Source of the DNA: Cardiocondyla obscurior | Taxonomy: Eukaryota; Arthropoda; Insecta; Hymenoptera; Formicidae | Direction: 5' to 3' | NCBI RefSeq assembly: GCF_019399895.1 | Contig: NC_091868.1 | Coordinates: 9,177,593-9,241,592, forward strand | Length of the DNA stretch: 64,000 nt | In this document: in pieces, positions 38,087 to 50,420 of the stretch | How the letters are laid out: the number at the start of each line of letters is the position of its first letter | Numbering within the stretch: the first letter of the stretch is position 1 | The notes under the pieces: generated by a model | Database searches by the model: none | What the model was told of the DNA's origin: nothing | What the model saw: only the letters and a program-made list of their open reading frames with translations | Translations under genes and position numbers: made by a program

Positions 38087-39077
38087 ACCGCGCTTCTCCC
38101 GCGCTTCTTCGACGATCACCCGGGGGATGAGGAAGACAAAGGTGCCGTCTGTGTCTATTTCCGCGAGGTCATGAGATCGGAGATCGGAGTTCGAAACGTC
38201 GGTAGACGTCGTCGCGTAAAATGACGTAGCATGACAGCCCGCAATTGTCTTCTCGATCGAGAGAGAAAGGCTTCAAGCGCGCGAACTTTTCGTTCGGCGG
38301 CGATCGTAAAATCATCTTCTGTATTCTCCTTCGAAATATTTAACATTTCGAACAATTTCTCGTCTTTCGATAATTAAAATATTAAGCTCTTTATTCGTTA
38401 ATATAATATATTATAGCGTTGCAATAAATTGAAATTTAATATTATTCGCGCACGGTGCTATCTAATATGCAGACAGCGTTACACGTAATTTCTGTCAGTG
38501 TCGTCCGAGCTCGTCATAAGAATCGACGTCTCGGCATTATTCCAAAGAAAGAGGAGGATGAATTCTGCGATCCGTGACGTTTAATAGACGAGTCCTTCCG
38601 TTACAAACTCTTCGGTCCCTGCGCGAAGGTGAGGAGACTTTTCTTGGTCATGCTAAGGGATCAAAGGAGAGGCGGGTTCTCATAATCCTCCTTCAGTCGC
38701 TTAATAGCCTCGCTCCGAACCCGAACAATAACCACTATGCCACTCGCCACTATCGCTGATGTGCTGGCTCGCTCGAGTGGCCGCTCGCTCAAAGAAAAGT
38801 ATCTCCCTCGAACGATATCGTCCATAATGAACGGTAACCAAAGATAATTTTAATAGCGACGGATTTGAAACGGGGAATTATCGCCGCGTGCTTTATTTTC
38901 TTTCATCCTGCGTCGTTGGCGATATTAAAGACGATACGAGAGTGCGAAATTTCGAGCGGACAGAAAATCGTTCGGCGACAAAATACGTTGTGGCCGCCGT
39001 GTATTTCACCGACAGCGCGGTATATTCTTTACCGTCACCTTCTCTCCGTTCTCTTTTTCTCCTTCGTTATCTCGCAG

Positions 39078-39160
39078 ACGTAGTTACCTGGACAACATAG
39101 TCCTTCGCTGCTGTCCCCGGGGACGAGACGGGCTAGCAGATTATGCGGTCGATTGAGGCG
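39078..39160 (+). ncRNA. Candidate 83-bp plus-strand non-coding exon
   Basis: A very long pyrimidine tract (about 39035-39074) ends in CTCGCAG at 39077. An 83-bp segment follows and stops at a strong donor, GAGGCG|GTGAGT. All three frames contain a stop, although one of them only two codons from the end. The exon lies between cassette units 3 and 4 on the same strand, so it may belong to the same long transcript, but it shares no obvious sequence with the cassettes. Confidence 0.4.
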
Positions 39161-39304
39161 GTGAGTAGTTGGTAACTCACCAACTTCCAAGCTGCGAGAA
39201 CGCTCTTCGTAAGACTCTCTTCGCTGCCGGCAAGCGAGAGGTCCTCTCGGACCGGATTCACCGGGATCTGTCAGCGTTTCATAATCTCCCCGCCGGCTGT
39301 CCCG

Positions 39305-42300
39305 CTGATATGTAACATTAACTGTCCCTAATTACAATTACGACGCGAAATTCCCATGGCGTATAACTTCGAGCTACGGTGACGTCGACGTTTGTCGCAA
39401 TATAATAATCGCAAAAAATAGCATAGAAAATTTTAATAAAATATTCCCTTTGCATTTTTATTTTTTACGTGCGCTCAATATAATATTTTAATAAATAATA
39501 ACTTCTTTTAATTATTGCAAAGCTGCAAATTTATGGATAATAATTTAAAAGGAAAGCTCGCACGGCGGAATTTTTTACTCGTAATATATACGGTTTAATA
39601 AATATTATATAACGCTCTTTTTCCGTCCTCGAGAAAACTTCTGACAAATAGAGAGAAAAAAAAAGAGAACGGAGAGGCAATCGGAGAATAATCCGCGACA
39701 AGCGCATAGATAAGAGATTACTTAACAATTCCACGAGACGAAGTTAAACTAGTTTCGTAATTGCCGGATCGCATGCGAACTTCCGCGACCAGCATGAAAA
39801 CTAAACGAGAGGATACCGGAGAGGATGCATGGAGAGCAGCCTGCGCTATCCGATTATGCGATTATTCCCGCCGCATTTTCGAGCATGCGAGAGTCAGGAG
39901 CCGCGATATCCAATATCCCGAAAGGGCGAAACTATTCCCTGCGAAAAGCGTTCCATCGCCAGTTGGTACTCACAAAGGCTATATTCGTCTTTTCCGTTAT
40001 TACGGTTCGCCGAAGGGGCTTTGCGGAATGGAAAACAATTCGCGTACTCGCAGGGATAATTTGTCCGTTCTAAATAATTCTTTCGAAGCGGAGGAATGAA
40101 TCTCGGTGTTTAATGGTTCACCGTGCGACGCGACCCGTACGAAAGCGTAATTAATTCCGGCAACACGCGGCTGCAAATATTGTACCCGGGAAGTATCTAT
40201 TTCGGGAATTCACGAAATCTGATCTGCCGCTAGATGCGGCACGCGGCGAAGAGCCGAAGTGATTTATACGTGCTGAAGCAGTAACAGGTTTTCTTTCCCG
40301 GCTATTTCTGCAAAGCTCGTGATATATATTTCGATTAGGAGATAAATGGGAAATAATAATGACCAATATCTATCGTCGTCCGTACGCGAAAGAGCGAACG
40401 AGGAAAAAGGCAACGTCGAACATCTCTTCGTGAAAATCGGTGTAGGGAAATACAAAAAGGCGATCGCGCACTGTCTGACGTGGCAGAAAATCCTCGATCG
40501 AAAACGCGGGATCTTTTGGGGCGGGAAGCATCCCATATTTTTGACAATAAATATCTTTATTCGGAGCCGCGGTCATCTCGAAATTGATATCAAACAATAT
40601 CGGCATCTTAAGAGCTTGAATCAATTTTTCGTCGGGCGTTATTCGATTTTCAGCAATATCCTTTTTTACCGATAACGCTCGACCAGGCAGAAATTTAATT
40701 AACGTCACGTAAAGAATGTAAATGCAATAAATTGTAACATCGCGCTAATTTCGAATAATTAGATAATCGACATTTGTTATTCCGGCAAGCATTGATTATT
40801 CCATCGTACAGATTTACGAGAGCGCGTAAATGGATTATTAGCGATATTATACATATAGTATTCACGTTCGCAACGCAGAAAATATTGAAATCAACGACGG
40901 CGACGGCAACGTCGTTGTTAGGCACAAAAATGCAATAATCGCTCTTTTTCGCGTATGTATTTCCGATATTCAAGAGACAACTGCACACGTCACCGAACGA
41001 ATCGTCGTGCAATATTTATTTTAATGCCGTGCTTTTTATCTCGGTATTTAGAGCGATCGATATCGACAACCCCGAAATACTGATTTTAAACGGCTCGCAA
41101 TTAATATCTAAAAAAAAAAAAAAGTAGATCTGAACCGCGCGCGTAATATTCGGGTAAGATGACACGACAGCATCAATGCTCCTCTCGTCGTCAACATCGC
41201 CGCAAGAGTTGGGTTGCGCGAGTAGTTAGGTGTCGAATTCAAGGATTCTGTGGCCCTCGCGGAATGGAATGCTTTGCATAATGGTGACTCCGCAGACGGC
41301 ATTGCGCGCACAGAAAGCTACCCTCCGAATTCCTCGTGGCTTGGACGTGGTCCAGGACACGAGGCACGTCTATGTACTCGTCCCCCCCGTCACAATCCCA
41401 CGTCCTTAACAGAGATATCATCCTCGCCGCGAACAAGATTCCACTTCTCGATCATGCGTAACCAAATAGATCGTCCAGAAATGTGTGGAAAATAAAAATG
41501 GAGAAGGTGCGATAATGTATTATATTTTTCGGTCAATTAAAAATCGACATTTTTCCACGAGCTTAGAACGGAGAGTTTTGCGAATAAAACTATAAATATA
41601 AAAATAGGTAATTGACGATTTTAAATCTATCTCAGTTTATTCGACTAAATTTCTCAAATTAACTTTATTTCGCGAAATCTTTAATTTATAGCTTTTTCAA
41701 ATGTCCGAATAAAATCAATTAAGAATTAAATAGCCAGAGAAGAAAGTGTGACGTTCAATTAGATTCCTATTATGTTCGGTAATGCGTACTGTTCACGCTT
41801 CTACAGCGAGTATTACACATGTATCTACGAAAAGAAAAATAGAAAGATAAGAGAAGAGAAAGCGAGTGTACAGCCATTAAAGAGCTGTAGCATCCGTTTC
41901 AGCGATTTAACCTTGTCTTCATGACTAACGTAACCTATGAGCGAATTATCTTCCATCGAGTGAGTATTAATCCGTCTGATCTAACAGATTGAGCGAAAAA
42001 GAAAGAGAGAAGGAGAGAGATAGAGAGAGAAGAGGTTTCGTTAGTATGCTAGATCTCGACTGATCTTACGCCTCTAACAGCTTGGCGTACTCAGATAGTT
42101 ACCTGCTAAGGTCCTAGCGAGCGGAATATCTACAATAAAGCCAACAATGCGCCTGATTCGCTTGCTTTGCAGCGCAGCATGCTGTGGAACTATTCGAAAT
42201 AGACCAGCAGGCTTTAATAATAGCGCGCGCGCTGCAAAGGAAGAGAGATCGGGCGCTGCCGGGTGGATGAATCGATTTAAAACACGTCAGACTCTTTGGC

Positions 42301-44492
42301 GTCATTAAATCCCTCTTTATCAACATGGAAATGTCAGAGGAGTTATCAAATCGATTATCTCTGGATTAGAGCTAGCTAATACCCAAGCGCAACGCGAGCA
42401 GTTAATAGCTTTTTTTTTTTTTTCTTTTCCTTTTTTTTTCAATTTCTCCCTCTTTTTCCGTTAAGCCGAAGAGATCCTTCACTCGAAATGTTCCGCGCGC
42501 AAAACATATCCGTTAAACACAGTTCTTGCCTGCCTGCCGTAAAAGTTACTTAACACGTTCTTTCATGTAATAACGATATTTTATGCACGATTGGAATCAA
42601 CACTAAGTCGCAGAAGTAGATATCCGCAACGCGATATCCGGGTTACCGTAAAAAGGCCAGCGCGACGTAGTTCCGCGAATTAATGCAAAAACGAATAAAT
42701 GCACGCTGTACCATTGAGAGCACGCCAACTTTAACCGACCGATCGCCGACCGACGGTCCTTTTTGCGTTCCGCATTTTGCTCCGGGTTCGATGCAAATCG
42801 GCTCACCCTGACAAACCAGCCAATCCGTATAACGACGTCGAAACGCTATTGAACGACCAGTAGCTCTAAGTAGGTGGAGGTTGCTATTGGCAAGGTCGGA
42901 CAAATCGTTTCGCGGAACGTTTAAAGGTTCTTTAAACCCCCCGACCTACGGTCAGTGATGGCTTTACGTGACTGGCACGCTTAATTCTGTCTTTTCGCTC
43001 TCTCCTTACGCGGGCGCCCCGAATCCCGCTAAACGTCGCGAGTAAGATAAGCGCGTGTCGCATAACTACATCAGTTCGCTCTGAACGCGACGTTTCGCAG
43101 CCGAGTCACCGCGGACTGTAAAATCGCCGGCTATCGGAAATAACACGAGACGCGTTATTATATATATCGTTAATAAATCCTTCCTTCGTTTAACGCGAAA
43201 AATATTATTTTTAATATGTCCGAATGTAAAAATAACGGACGGAGGGCGCGGGTCGTCCGAGTACCGTGAAGAGAAGATCAAACGCGGATACTCGACAGAG
43301 AAATGCATTGGAATTGGCAACATCGCGATTTTAATCTGTTCATTAACGTAATTCGCGTATTTCTCTTTTGTGCGAATCGCGCGCGTGCGGTGATTAGCGT
43401 GATTAAAGGGGAAAACGCGATCCTGGCGATACGGAACGTGCGCGCCAAAGGGGAGCTTAAAATTGTTGTAATTGCAAAAAAATTCCGTCATCGCGGACGT
43501 GAGCTTTGTACGCGGGGCCATTGCGAATATTCTCTTTTAATTTATCGAGCATTGCTTAATTCCGTTTCCAGCCGCATTCGATAAATTTGCGCTCGTCTGT
43601 TCGTACGGGTACGTAACGGGTATTGTGCTCTTGTTAATATAAATATATTGTATAAGAAACATTTAAAAAAATAAAATAAAAAAAAAAGGCAGAAGTCATT
43701 TTTATCATATTTGTTACATGTCTTTGTATGAAGAGCTGAATATATTATTATAGAATTACCGGACTCTTTTAAATGTCGAAATTAAATTATGAAAATTCTT
43801 ATTTAAAAATGAAATATGTTGAAACACACGATACGAGGGAAAATAAACCTTCTAATTTGTCATTCAAAAAAATCGGAGTTGTAAATTTGATTCTTTTATA
43901 CCCTTTACATCCATCTCGAGCGCGTCGTCTATTTTTCATGGGTCGAAAACGTAGGTTCCGCAACGCAGTTGAAAATTACTAGCCTGGTCCACGCGCGAGC
44001 TAAAATGAGTTCCACATATTCGCAACTCGCGCACGTGTTCTTGCTCGTTTAATCGCTTTTTATACGCCGTATCTATTTTCGCGCGGGCCGCGCGATGACA
44101 CGGACGGATCTTCTGGGAATATGGAACGAGATCGAGAAGCGCGACGATAATTACGAACGCGATTACAGCGCGGCCGGGACGTGCCGTAAAGTTATTTTCG
44201 CGCGCGTGCAAATGTGTCTCGCAGGAAATGCGAATACGTCGACGTGAATAAAACGCGGATTGCGTTTTAAATAACATGCGCGTCGAATAAGCGGATCCCG
44301 TGGATCCCCAAGTGCCGTTGCACGTGGCAGTAGTATAAAGTGCATTCGCGCAATATTTTGTGCTATAAAAGTAGCATTATTATTTGAAATAAAATTACTA
44401 CCTGCAGTTTTATACAATTAACTAAAATATATCCTGTCTTAAAAAATTGGCGTAACGCGTAAATTAGCTGTTAATTGTTACCGCTAAAACCG
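39305..44492. other. Non-coding stretch before cassette unit 4
   Basis: Apart from the listed open frame at 40370-40740, I see only simple repeats: GA-rich 41999-42030 and T-rich 42410-42440. An acceptor-like pyrimidine tract at 42410-42467 is not followed by a good donor. Confidence 0.5.
40370..40740 (-). CDS. Uncharacterised minus-strand open frame with coding-like composition
   Basis: A frame of just over 120 codons is open from after a TAG near 40742 to a TAG at 40370. Its product would be rich in D, E, K, P and hydrophobic residues rather than the arginine and serine typical of chance frames here, and many codons start with G. The first ATG is internal (35th codon after the GTG at 40708). 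The opposite strand is open over almost the same stretch (40346-40675), which weakens the case. No splice acceptor, domain or homologue is recognised. Confidence 0.15.
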
Positions 44493-44547
44493 ACGTTGAT
44501 TAGTTCTCTCTCACTTGGTTTGCTTCACGCCAAGCGAGAGTCAACGT
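44493..44547. repeat. Imperfect 55-nt hairpin
   Basis: ACGTTGA...CTCTCACTTGG pairs with CCAAGCGAGAGTCAACGT across an 11-base loop, with an 8-base bulge in the left arm. It lies about 300 bp before the first unit 4 acceptor. Its function is unknown. Confidence 0.5.
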
Positions 44548-44853
44548 GGGCTGTTAAGTCGGCGATTTTAAATCGAATGAGAGCGACGAATAGATAGGCG
44601 CGGGGGAGGTGGAGTGAGGCGGAGGGAACAGAGTGAGAGCGAGCGCGAGCCTACGTGCCGCGCGCTAGGTATATTGCCCCACCACTTCCACTCTCGCTCT
44701 GTCCTTCTCCAGCGGTCACGCAAGCACACACGTACTACACACTGCGCAGCGAGCACATGTCTCCGTACCGAAAGTAATTCGCACTTCCGTTTAACGAAAA
44801 CCCTTTCGGCACGATAACCATGATTAACCACTCGATATTTCTTTATGTTACAG

Positions 44854-45333
44854 ATCGGCGCAGTTGCTGTCCGCTGTCCGCTATCGCCAACGCGTCTCGT
44901 CACCGCTGATATTAAGATACATACGAACCGCAGCCGGTTCGTCGGTCGTCCCGGGAGATCCGCTGAGTATACGGGCGTAGTTTTTCGACACGCGACTTTC
45001 TTTTAATCGCGAGTGCCAAACCATGGAACGCGCGAGTGATCGTTGAGTAATTTCCGCGGTATTAAAATCACGGGTCGGGGTGTTCGCGAGTTTCCAGTGC
45101 GCGGAAGGATGACTCGACACGTCCCATCTGAGAGGAGGAGCAGGCCCGGGGGGCATCCTGCCTCGGCGGAGCAACTTTTAGGTGAATATTAATTTTTTTT
45201 TCTCTTAGAAAATCTTTATAAAAATAAATCTTTACCTTTATTTTAATTGAAATACCAACATGTCTACATTAATATGTTTTATTTTATGTTACAGCCACCG
45301 GCAGAGTTCCACAACTCCGCTGTATGCAGATTG
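44854..45333 (+). ncRNA. Dispersed cassette, unit 4 (candidate lncRNA exons)
   Basis: This copy lies about 17 kb downstream of unit 3. A strong acceptor (TTTCTTTATGTTACAG at 44853) opens a segment running to a donor TTTTAG|GTGAAT at 45181. It contains the GAACCGCAGCCGGTTC hairpin and the CACGTCCCATCTGAGAGGAGGAG core. The internal acceptor and donor that unit 3 would use are weakened here, so a single 328-bp exon is possible. Exon B is 45295-45333 (39 bp), after TTTTATGTTACAG and ending at a consensus donor ATTG|GTAAGT. Core reading frame and length differ from units 2 and 3 by two bases, which argues against a conserved protein. Confidence 0.55.
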
Positions 45334-47856
45334 GTAAGTCGCATAATTTCTTTTGTGTAATTTGCAATCGGGTAAGATTTCTTAAAAAATAGCGCGTGTG
45401 TAGCGCGCGGATGGTTTCTTCTAGTAATAAGAAAAACGACTAATACTTTCTATAAAATGTTGATAAGGCAGCGCTTATAATTAAAGATAAAAAAATATAT
45501 ATATGCGCGGTTATTAAAAATGAAAAGCGAATGTAGTAAAAATAAAACGCGAAGAAAAAAAGTGGCGTGACAATTCGACGACTCGACACTAAGATAGATT
45601 TCCCTGACAATGTCGCACGTATTGAAAGTCGCGTGGTACAAATAAAATGTGAGTCATCTGAGATCGCAATCCGCGTGATGTGTAACAATCAAACGCGGAT
45701 TTATCCCCAGCCCTTCGCTCCCCGAGCGCGCGAAAAAGGTAAAAAAAAAAATATAAAAAAATAAAATAAAATAATGGACAAAAGAAAAGAGAGCAGCGGA
45801 AGCGAGGTGCGCAGTTGAGCTCCGTGTAGAACTGATATAACTGATAACCGAAATAAGTAAAAAAGGAGCCGAGGAACGCCCGTCTACCAGAGAGATCGAG
45901 AAATAGAGAAAGAGAAGGCGGCAGGAAGGTCCCTCGGACTCTCGTAATCTCGCGGCAGTAAATCTCGCGCGGAAGACACCCGACTACACTCGCTCGTGCG
46001 CAAGTCGCCGTGTATTTATTACGCGCAACAGCAACAATGTAAAGTAATTAGGGACATTATGCATACGCAACACGTACGAGTTATCTCGCGATCCGAGAGC
46101 GCGGCGCGGTGGGACGAAGGGATATCGCGATAAAAAAAAAAAATCAGCGAAGGGAGAAAAAAAGAAAGAGAGAGCAACGAAGATGGTAAGACCGCTCTTA
46201 TCAGCCGGCTACCTATCGCGGGCGATACATTTCCTAGATCGACTATCGGCTCCAACTACATCCCTCTTCGATGTAGTTCACTACGCTATCATACGAGAAC
46301 GAACTTTGCTAACGACCGTGATCAAAGCGCCTCTTTCACCGGTACAGCTTGCCGGTATACTTTAGCGGGGCATACTCGCGATAAACTTCGACTCTGCTCG
46401 GCGAGAAATCGCGAAGACCCCGTGAAGAACAAATGAGAAGCGGAACTAGGGCCTTCCCCGATTTCCTTAATAACAGGTAGACAAATGAGCGGATGGTTTG
46501 TTGTTACGTTGCGCGCGAGAGATCCCTCGAGATCCCATACAACAATTTGCTGGAGTTGATAAATGCCGGGAGCATTAACGACGCTGGACGAATCACGCTG
46601 GAACGATAATTGAAAGATAGAACGATGTACGGTCCCGATGCAAAATAGCGGTAATAAATGGGAAGACGAAGCGATATAGTTTAATTCGGCGTAATAAATG
46701 GCTGATAGGCGGCGATTAGAGATAATTGATCTTCCCCCGGCCTCGGACTCTTCTCGGAAGGAGTTGTTCGGGATCGTGTGGATTTAAATTAGTTACGCAA
46801 TCGGCACGAAGCGTATACGTGAAGACAGGACGGTTAATCTCTCGTTACCATTACGCGGCTCATTATTATCATTATTACGGTTATTACGTAAGCTTGCCTC
46901 TTCCTACGACCCCCTGAATCAATACGAATTTGCATTCGATATACCCGCGAGATATAACGGATACGAAACCGCGCGTTTAAGCATGATAAATTTCGTAAGT
47001 AATAATAATAATTCAATCTAGCGAGTGTTTCGATGCGGCCGATCGTTTCGTAAATTACGGTGCTTTGTGGCAAAGCGGCATACAAGGTGTCGCAAAGCGA
47101 CGTACGCGAAAAACAAACCGATATCGAATTCAACCGGGTATCCAGAGAGCAATTCTCGAGACACCGTCTAGAATGCATCGTTCGATCGTTCGAACGTCGC
47201 CGTCCACTTACATTAACGGTACAGCACACGGCAGAAAACATGTACAATTACAAGCTATCGTTCGGCTGCCCCAACCGACGGTTTCGCGCCCACGCTCTTA
47301 CCACCGTGTCGACTTAACGACGTTCGCTCCATTCCGCTTGCTTCACCGACGAAGCGTGAGTACGTCGAAAACGACAATACCGCTGTTCATTACGCGGCGC
47401 GAAAAGAAAGGAAAAAAAAAAGAAAATTAAAAAATAAAAAAAAAGGACAAAATAAAAGGAGGACATGAACAGACGGTATTAACGTTCCGTTGCTAAACGC
47501 CACCGGAACCGTTGCAGCGCCCGTGTTCCGTAAGAGCGCATCGAGCAGGGGCAATTAAAACACCGTATCGACGTGCCAGCAATTGATTATCTCGGCTAAT
47601 TGTAACGCCCTGTAACCTTTACGGTACGCGAAGATCAATTTTCTATCCGTTCAATATTCGTATCCCGAAATCCATCGGCGTACAGTTAAATAAATAAAAT
47701 TACTTTTTACATTTGTATCCACTGCGCGGCATAGGTACTTCTTACCGGAGAGTCCTTAACTTGCTAACACAATATCCCGCGAACGTCTTTACTCTCACGG
47801 CCAGACACGTTACTCTTTCCGAGTAATCGCACGTACATACGCGGGGACTTTAATAT

Positions 47857-47918
47857 CGCGGTAATTTATGATGCAAAATTGCCGCGCGTGCAATTTATAT
47901 ATATCATAAATTACCGCG
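47857..47918 (+). ncRNA. 62-nt hairpin, candidate microRNA precursor or small palindromic element
   Basis: Arms 47857-47872 and 47903-47918 are perfect 16-base reverse complements (CGCGGTAATTTATGAT). Inside, after a small internal loop, AAATTGC (47876-47882) pairs with GCAATTT (47890-47896) around a 7-base loop. Stem length and architecture fit a pre-miRNA, but I do not recognise a known insect miRNA seed. The perfect outer stem could equally be a palindromic mobile-element remnant. Strand is undetermined; either orientation folds. Confidence 0.35.
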
Positions 47919-47955
47919 CTCCTCGTGATAAGCGGAAAAATATTTTCCAATGGGT

Positions 47956-48537
47956 TTACACGCGGCGCGCATAAAGCTTCTCCTCTGTACCCAGATACAG
48001 AGTTGCAATCTCCGGTGCCGTGGGATACGGTACGCTGCAAACGTCTTTATTCACAGCTAAATATGTTACCTTCCACGTGGCCGTACGTGTGCCTACTCGG
48101 AGAGGCTCCAATATCGCGTCCCTAACGACACCATCCATTCGCCGTGGCAGATCCACGCCCGGCAGCCTTGCGAAAGCCGTGAAACCGGGAACACGGGGAA
48201 AAGCGAGCTCGGGCCCGCGTAGATTCGAGCGATTCCGAAACGGCGGAAAGCGCTCGTCGCATGACTCACCGGCATTCTCCGGCTCGTAAGAAATTCGCTT
48301 TGATACGCACAATAAGCACGTAACCCTCGCGCGTCGCAGCCAAGCGACTACGAAAACATATCCGGCGTGTGAGCAAGTTAGCGCAAAGCTGTTCCAATAA
48401 TACCGTAAAGCTTCTTCGTGCCCTTCGCGAGAGCTAGATCGCGTCGGTTTGGTTTCGCAACACGTAACCACGGAGCTCGGCATTCCGAATCGCGGCGTAT
48501 ATCCTGGCGAACGTACACGTATAGCATACGATGACAT
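47956..48537 (-). CDS. Uncharacterised minus-strand open frame, 193 codons from ATG
   Basis: This long open frame lies in a locally GC-rich stretch, where chance frames are common. A good donor-like site (AATGCCG|GTGAGTC) falls inside it at about 48270, and the product contains a short hydrophobic stretch (AGYVFVVAW). There is no recognisable domain, and overlapping plus-strand frames are also open. It is most likely not a gene. Confidence 0.1.
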   Translation of the reverse strand: MSSYAIRVRSPGYTPRFGMPSSVVTCCETKPTRSSSREGHEEALRYYWNSFALTCSHAGYVFVVAWLRRARVTCLLCVSKRISYEPENAGESCDERFPPFRNRSNLRGPELAFPRVPGFTAFARLPGVDLPRRMDGVVRDAILEPLRVGTRTATWKVTYLAVNKDVCSVPYPTAPEIATLYLGTEEKLYARRV

Positions 48538-49191
48538 CGTCGAGCACGCCACTCGCCGGTAATGACGTTCCTCTCTCCGAACGCGAAATTTCTCTAGATT
48601 TTTTATGAATCTTATTTACGAATCTCCCGCGCTACTCTTTTTTTGTAATAATAATACAAAGTTCTCTACCCTTCGTCATTTTTTATCCCACGAAGCTCAT
48701 ATCTTTAGCACGAATACCCTTTTTTTTTTTCTTTATTTTATTCGATCCCGTTTTCAGTTTTAGTTCTAGGTGCTTGTTTTAATCAAATTTTCGCTCGTTC
48801 CAGCGAGCCGGCGTTACTTTCCCTTTAGATCCCTTTTTTAAGGAAGGAAAAATTTAACGGAGAAAAATAATTAAAAATTTTTCCATTCTTTTTTTTTCAA
48901 ATAGAGAACCGTCATAATTATTAGTGATTAAACGTCGTATAAATCTTAGCTCGATTATGCTCGAGAGTAGAATGTAACCCGAGTACATCTGGTTTTCGTC
49001 TCCACGTTGATTACAGAAGAGCTAGTAGAAAAGGTAGAAACATCGCGTTCGTTGTTGTCTCTTAATGGGTAAAGTAGTAGATTTCCTCTCTAGAGCGGTG
49101 GCCAGAGCTGAATCTCCGCGCACGAACGCAGCGGAACAAACGCGACATCGCTGCAATGCGCTGCAGCCGGAACGAACGCTCGTGATTTCGT

Positions 49192-49218
49192 ACTCTCTCT
49201 CTCTCTCTCTCTCTTTCT
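49192..49218. repeat. CT microsatellite
   Basis: Nearly pure (CT)n of about 23 bases plus a TTTC tail. Confidence 0.95.
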
Positions 49219-50372
49219 TTCCCTTGTTAGTACGTTTATGTATGATACCACGAGAAGATACAGCCATACGTCGAGGCGCGACAAACGCAAAACCCGCTTA
49301 ACACGCTGCGTTCCAGGTAATCGAAATAAATGTTGAAAAAGATCATAAATTTAATCGCCAAACAAAATTACAAAATTGAAAATCGGACCCAATTTTGTTA
49401 ATTAATAAATCTTCTGTAATTCTAATTAATTAAAAGACAATTTGTAATAATAAATACCGCGGCGCGAATAAATTGACGATAAAAGATGCGACGTAGACCG
49501 TTGAAGCTGCAGCCATAATTGGCGCTACAAAAGCAGAAACGTGCTTATCCTATATATTCGAATAAATTCATTTGGCGGAATCATCGAGAGTGAAGTATCG
49601 CGTGGATTCGCTTTAACTCCCTTGCGTGTACTCGCTGATATAGGGTCGGCGTGTTTTCGCCGCGAAACACGATACCGTGCCCGTAGCATTGAAGCTAAGA
49701 GAAGCGGAAAGAGGAGTGAAGGGAGAAGGTAGAGGCTAGACCGTCCAGAATTTCTAGCGAGCAAGCGAGGCCGCACGCGATGCCGGCTATGAATGAAATC
49801 AAGAATCTGGGCGAGCGCGATGCGGCGGGTCGGCATCGGGGCGCGTTCGCGGAAACGAAATGCAACTGTGTTACATTATACGTAACAGGTTGATTATTAG
49901 CTAACGAGAAACAGGATCCCGGAAATGAAGAACTTTCCGCCCTATTTCCCAAATTTCCCATAGAAATGCAGGGATAAACTAATGGATTCGCGCGTAATTG
50001 AATCGTTATTATTCGCGCGGTGTGCGCTTCATCTCAGTTCTCGAAATTGGATAAGTGTGCATATACATACATCGCGCATAGGAATTTTGTATTATTGCAG
50101 GGAAACTGGTTTAGAATATTAAACGCCGACGTATTTCGTATTAATATTTCTACTTGAGTGCGTAGGTAGTACGAACCGCGGTAGTTTAACGTAAAATAAA
50201 AAGAACAATGGGAGTAAGCGTCTGATCGGGGAGTCAAATAATCGCCGAATAATAAGTAATTGCGCGTATGCGTAAATCAAATTTTGCATAACGTGAATGG
50301 AACTTCCCACGATCGAACGTGACGAATCGAATATTCGAGCGAGACTTCAAAGATGACACTTGCAGCAGCAAC

Positions 50373-50420
50373 GAGAGAGAGAACAAGAGAGAGAGAGAGA
50401 GAGAGAAAGAGAGTAGGAGA
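50373..50420. repeat. GA microsatellite
   Basis: Interrupted (GA)n, longest pure stretch about 20 bases. Confidence 0.95.

Noticed and set aside
39181..39304. Minus-strand open segment ending at GTTG|GTGAGT, as a coding exon
   Set aside because: The donor is good, but the acceptor (ACATATCAG) has almost no pyrimidine tract and the open frame runs on through the donor. Left as a finding only.
23893..45333. Equating the cassette lncRNA with a known hymenopteran regulatory RNA such as a sex-determination lncRNA
   Set aside because: No flanking marker gene or sequence in the window supports any such identity.
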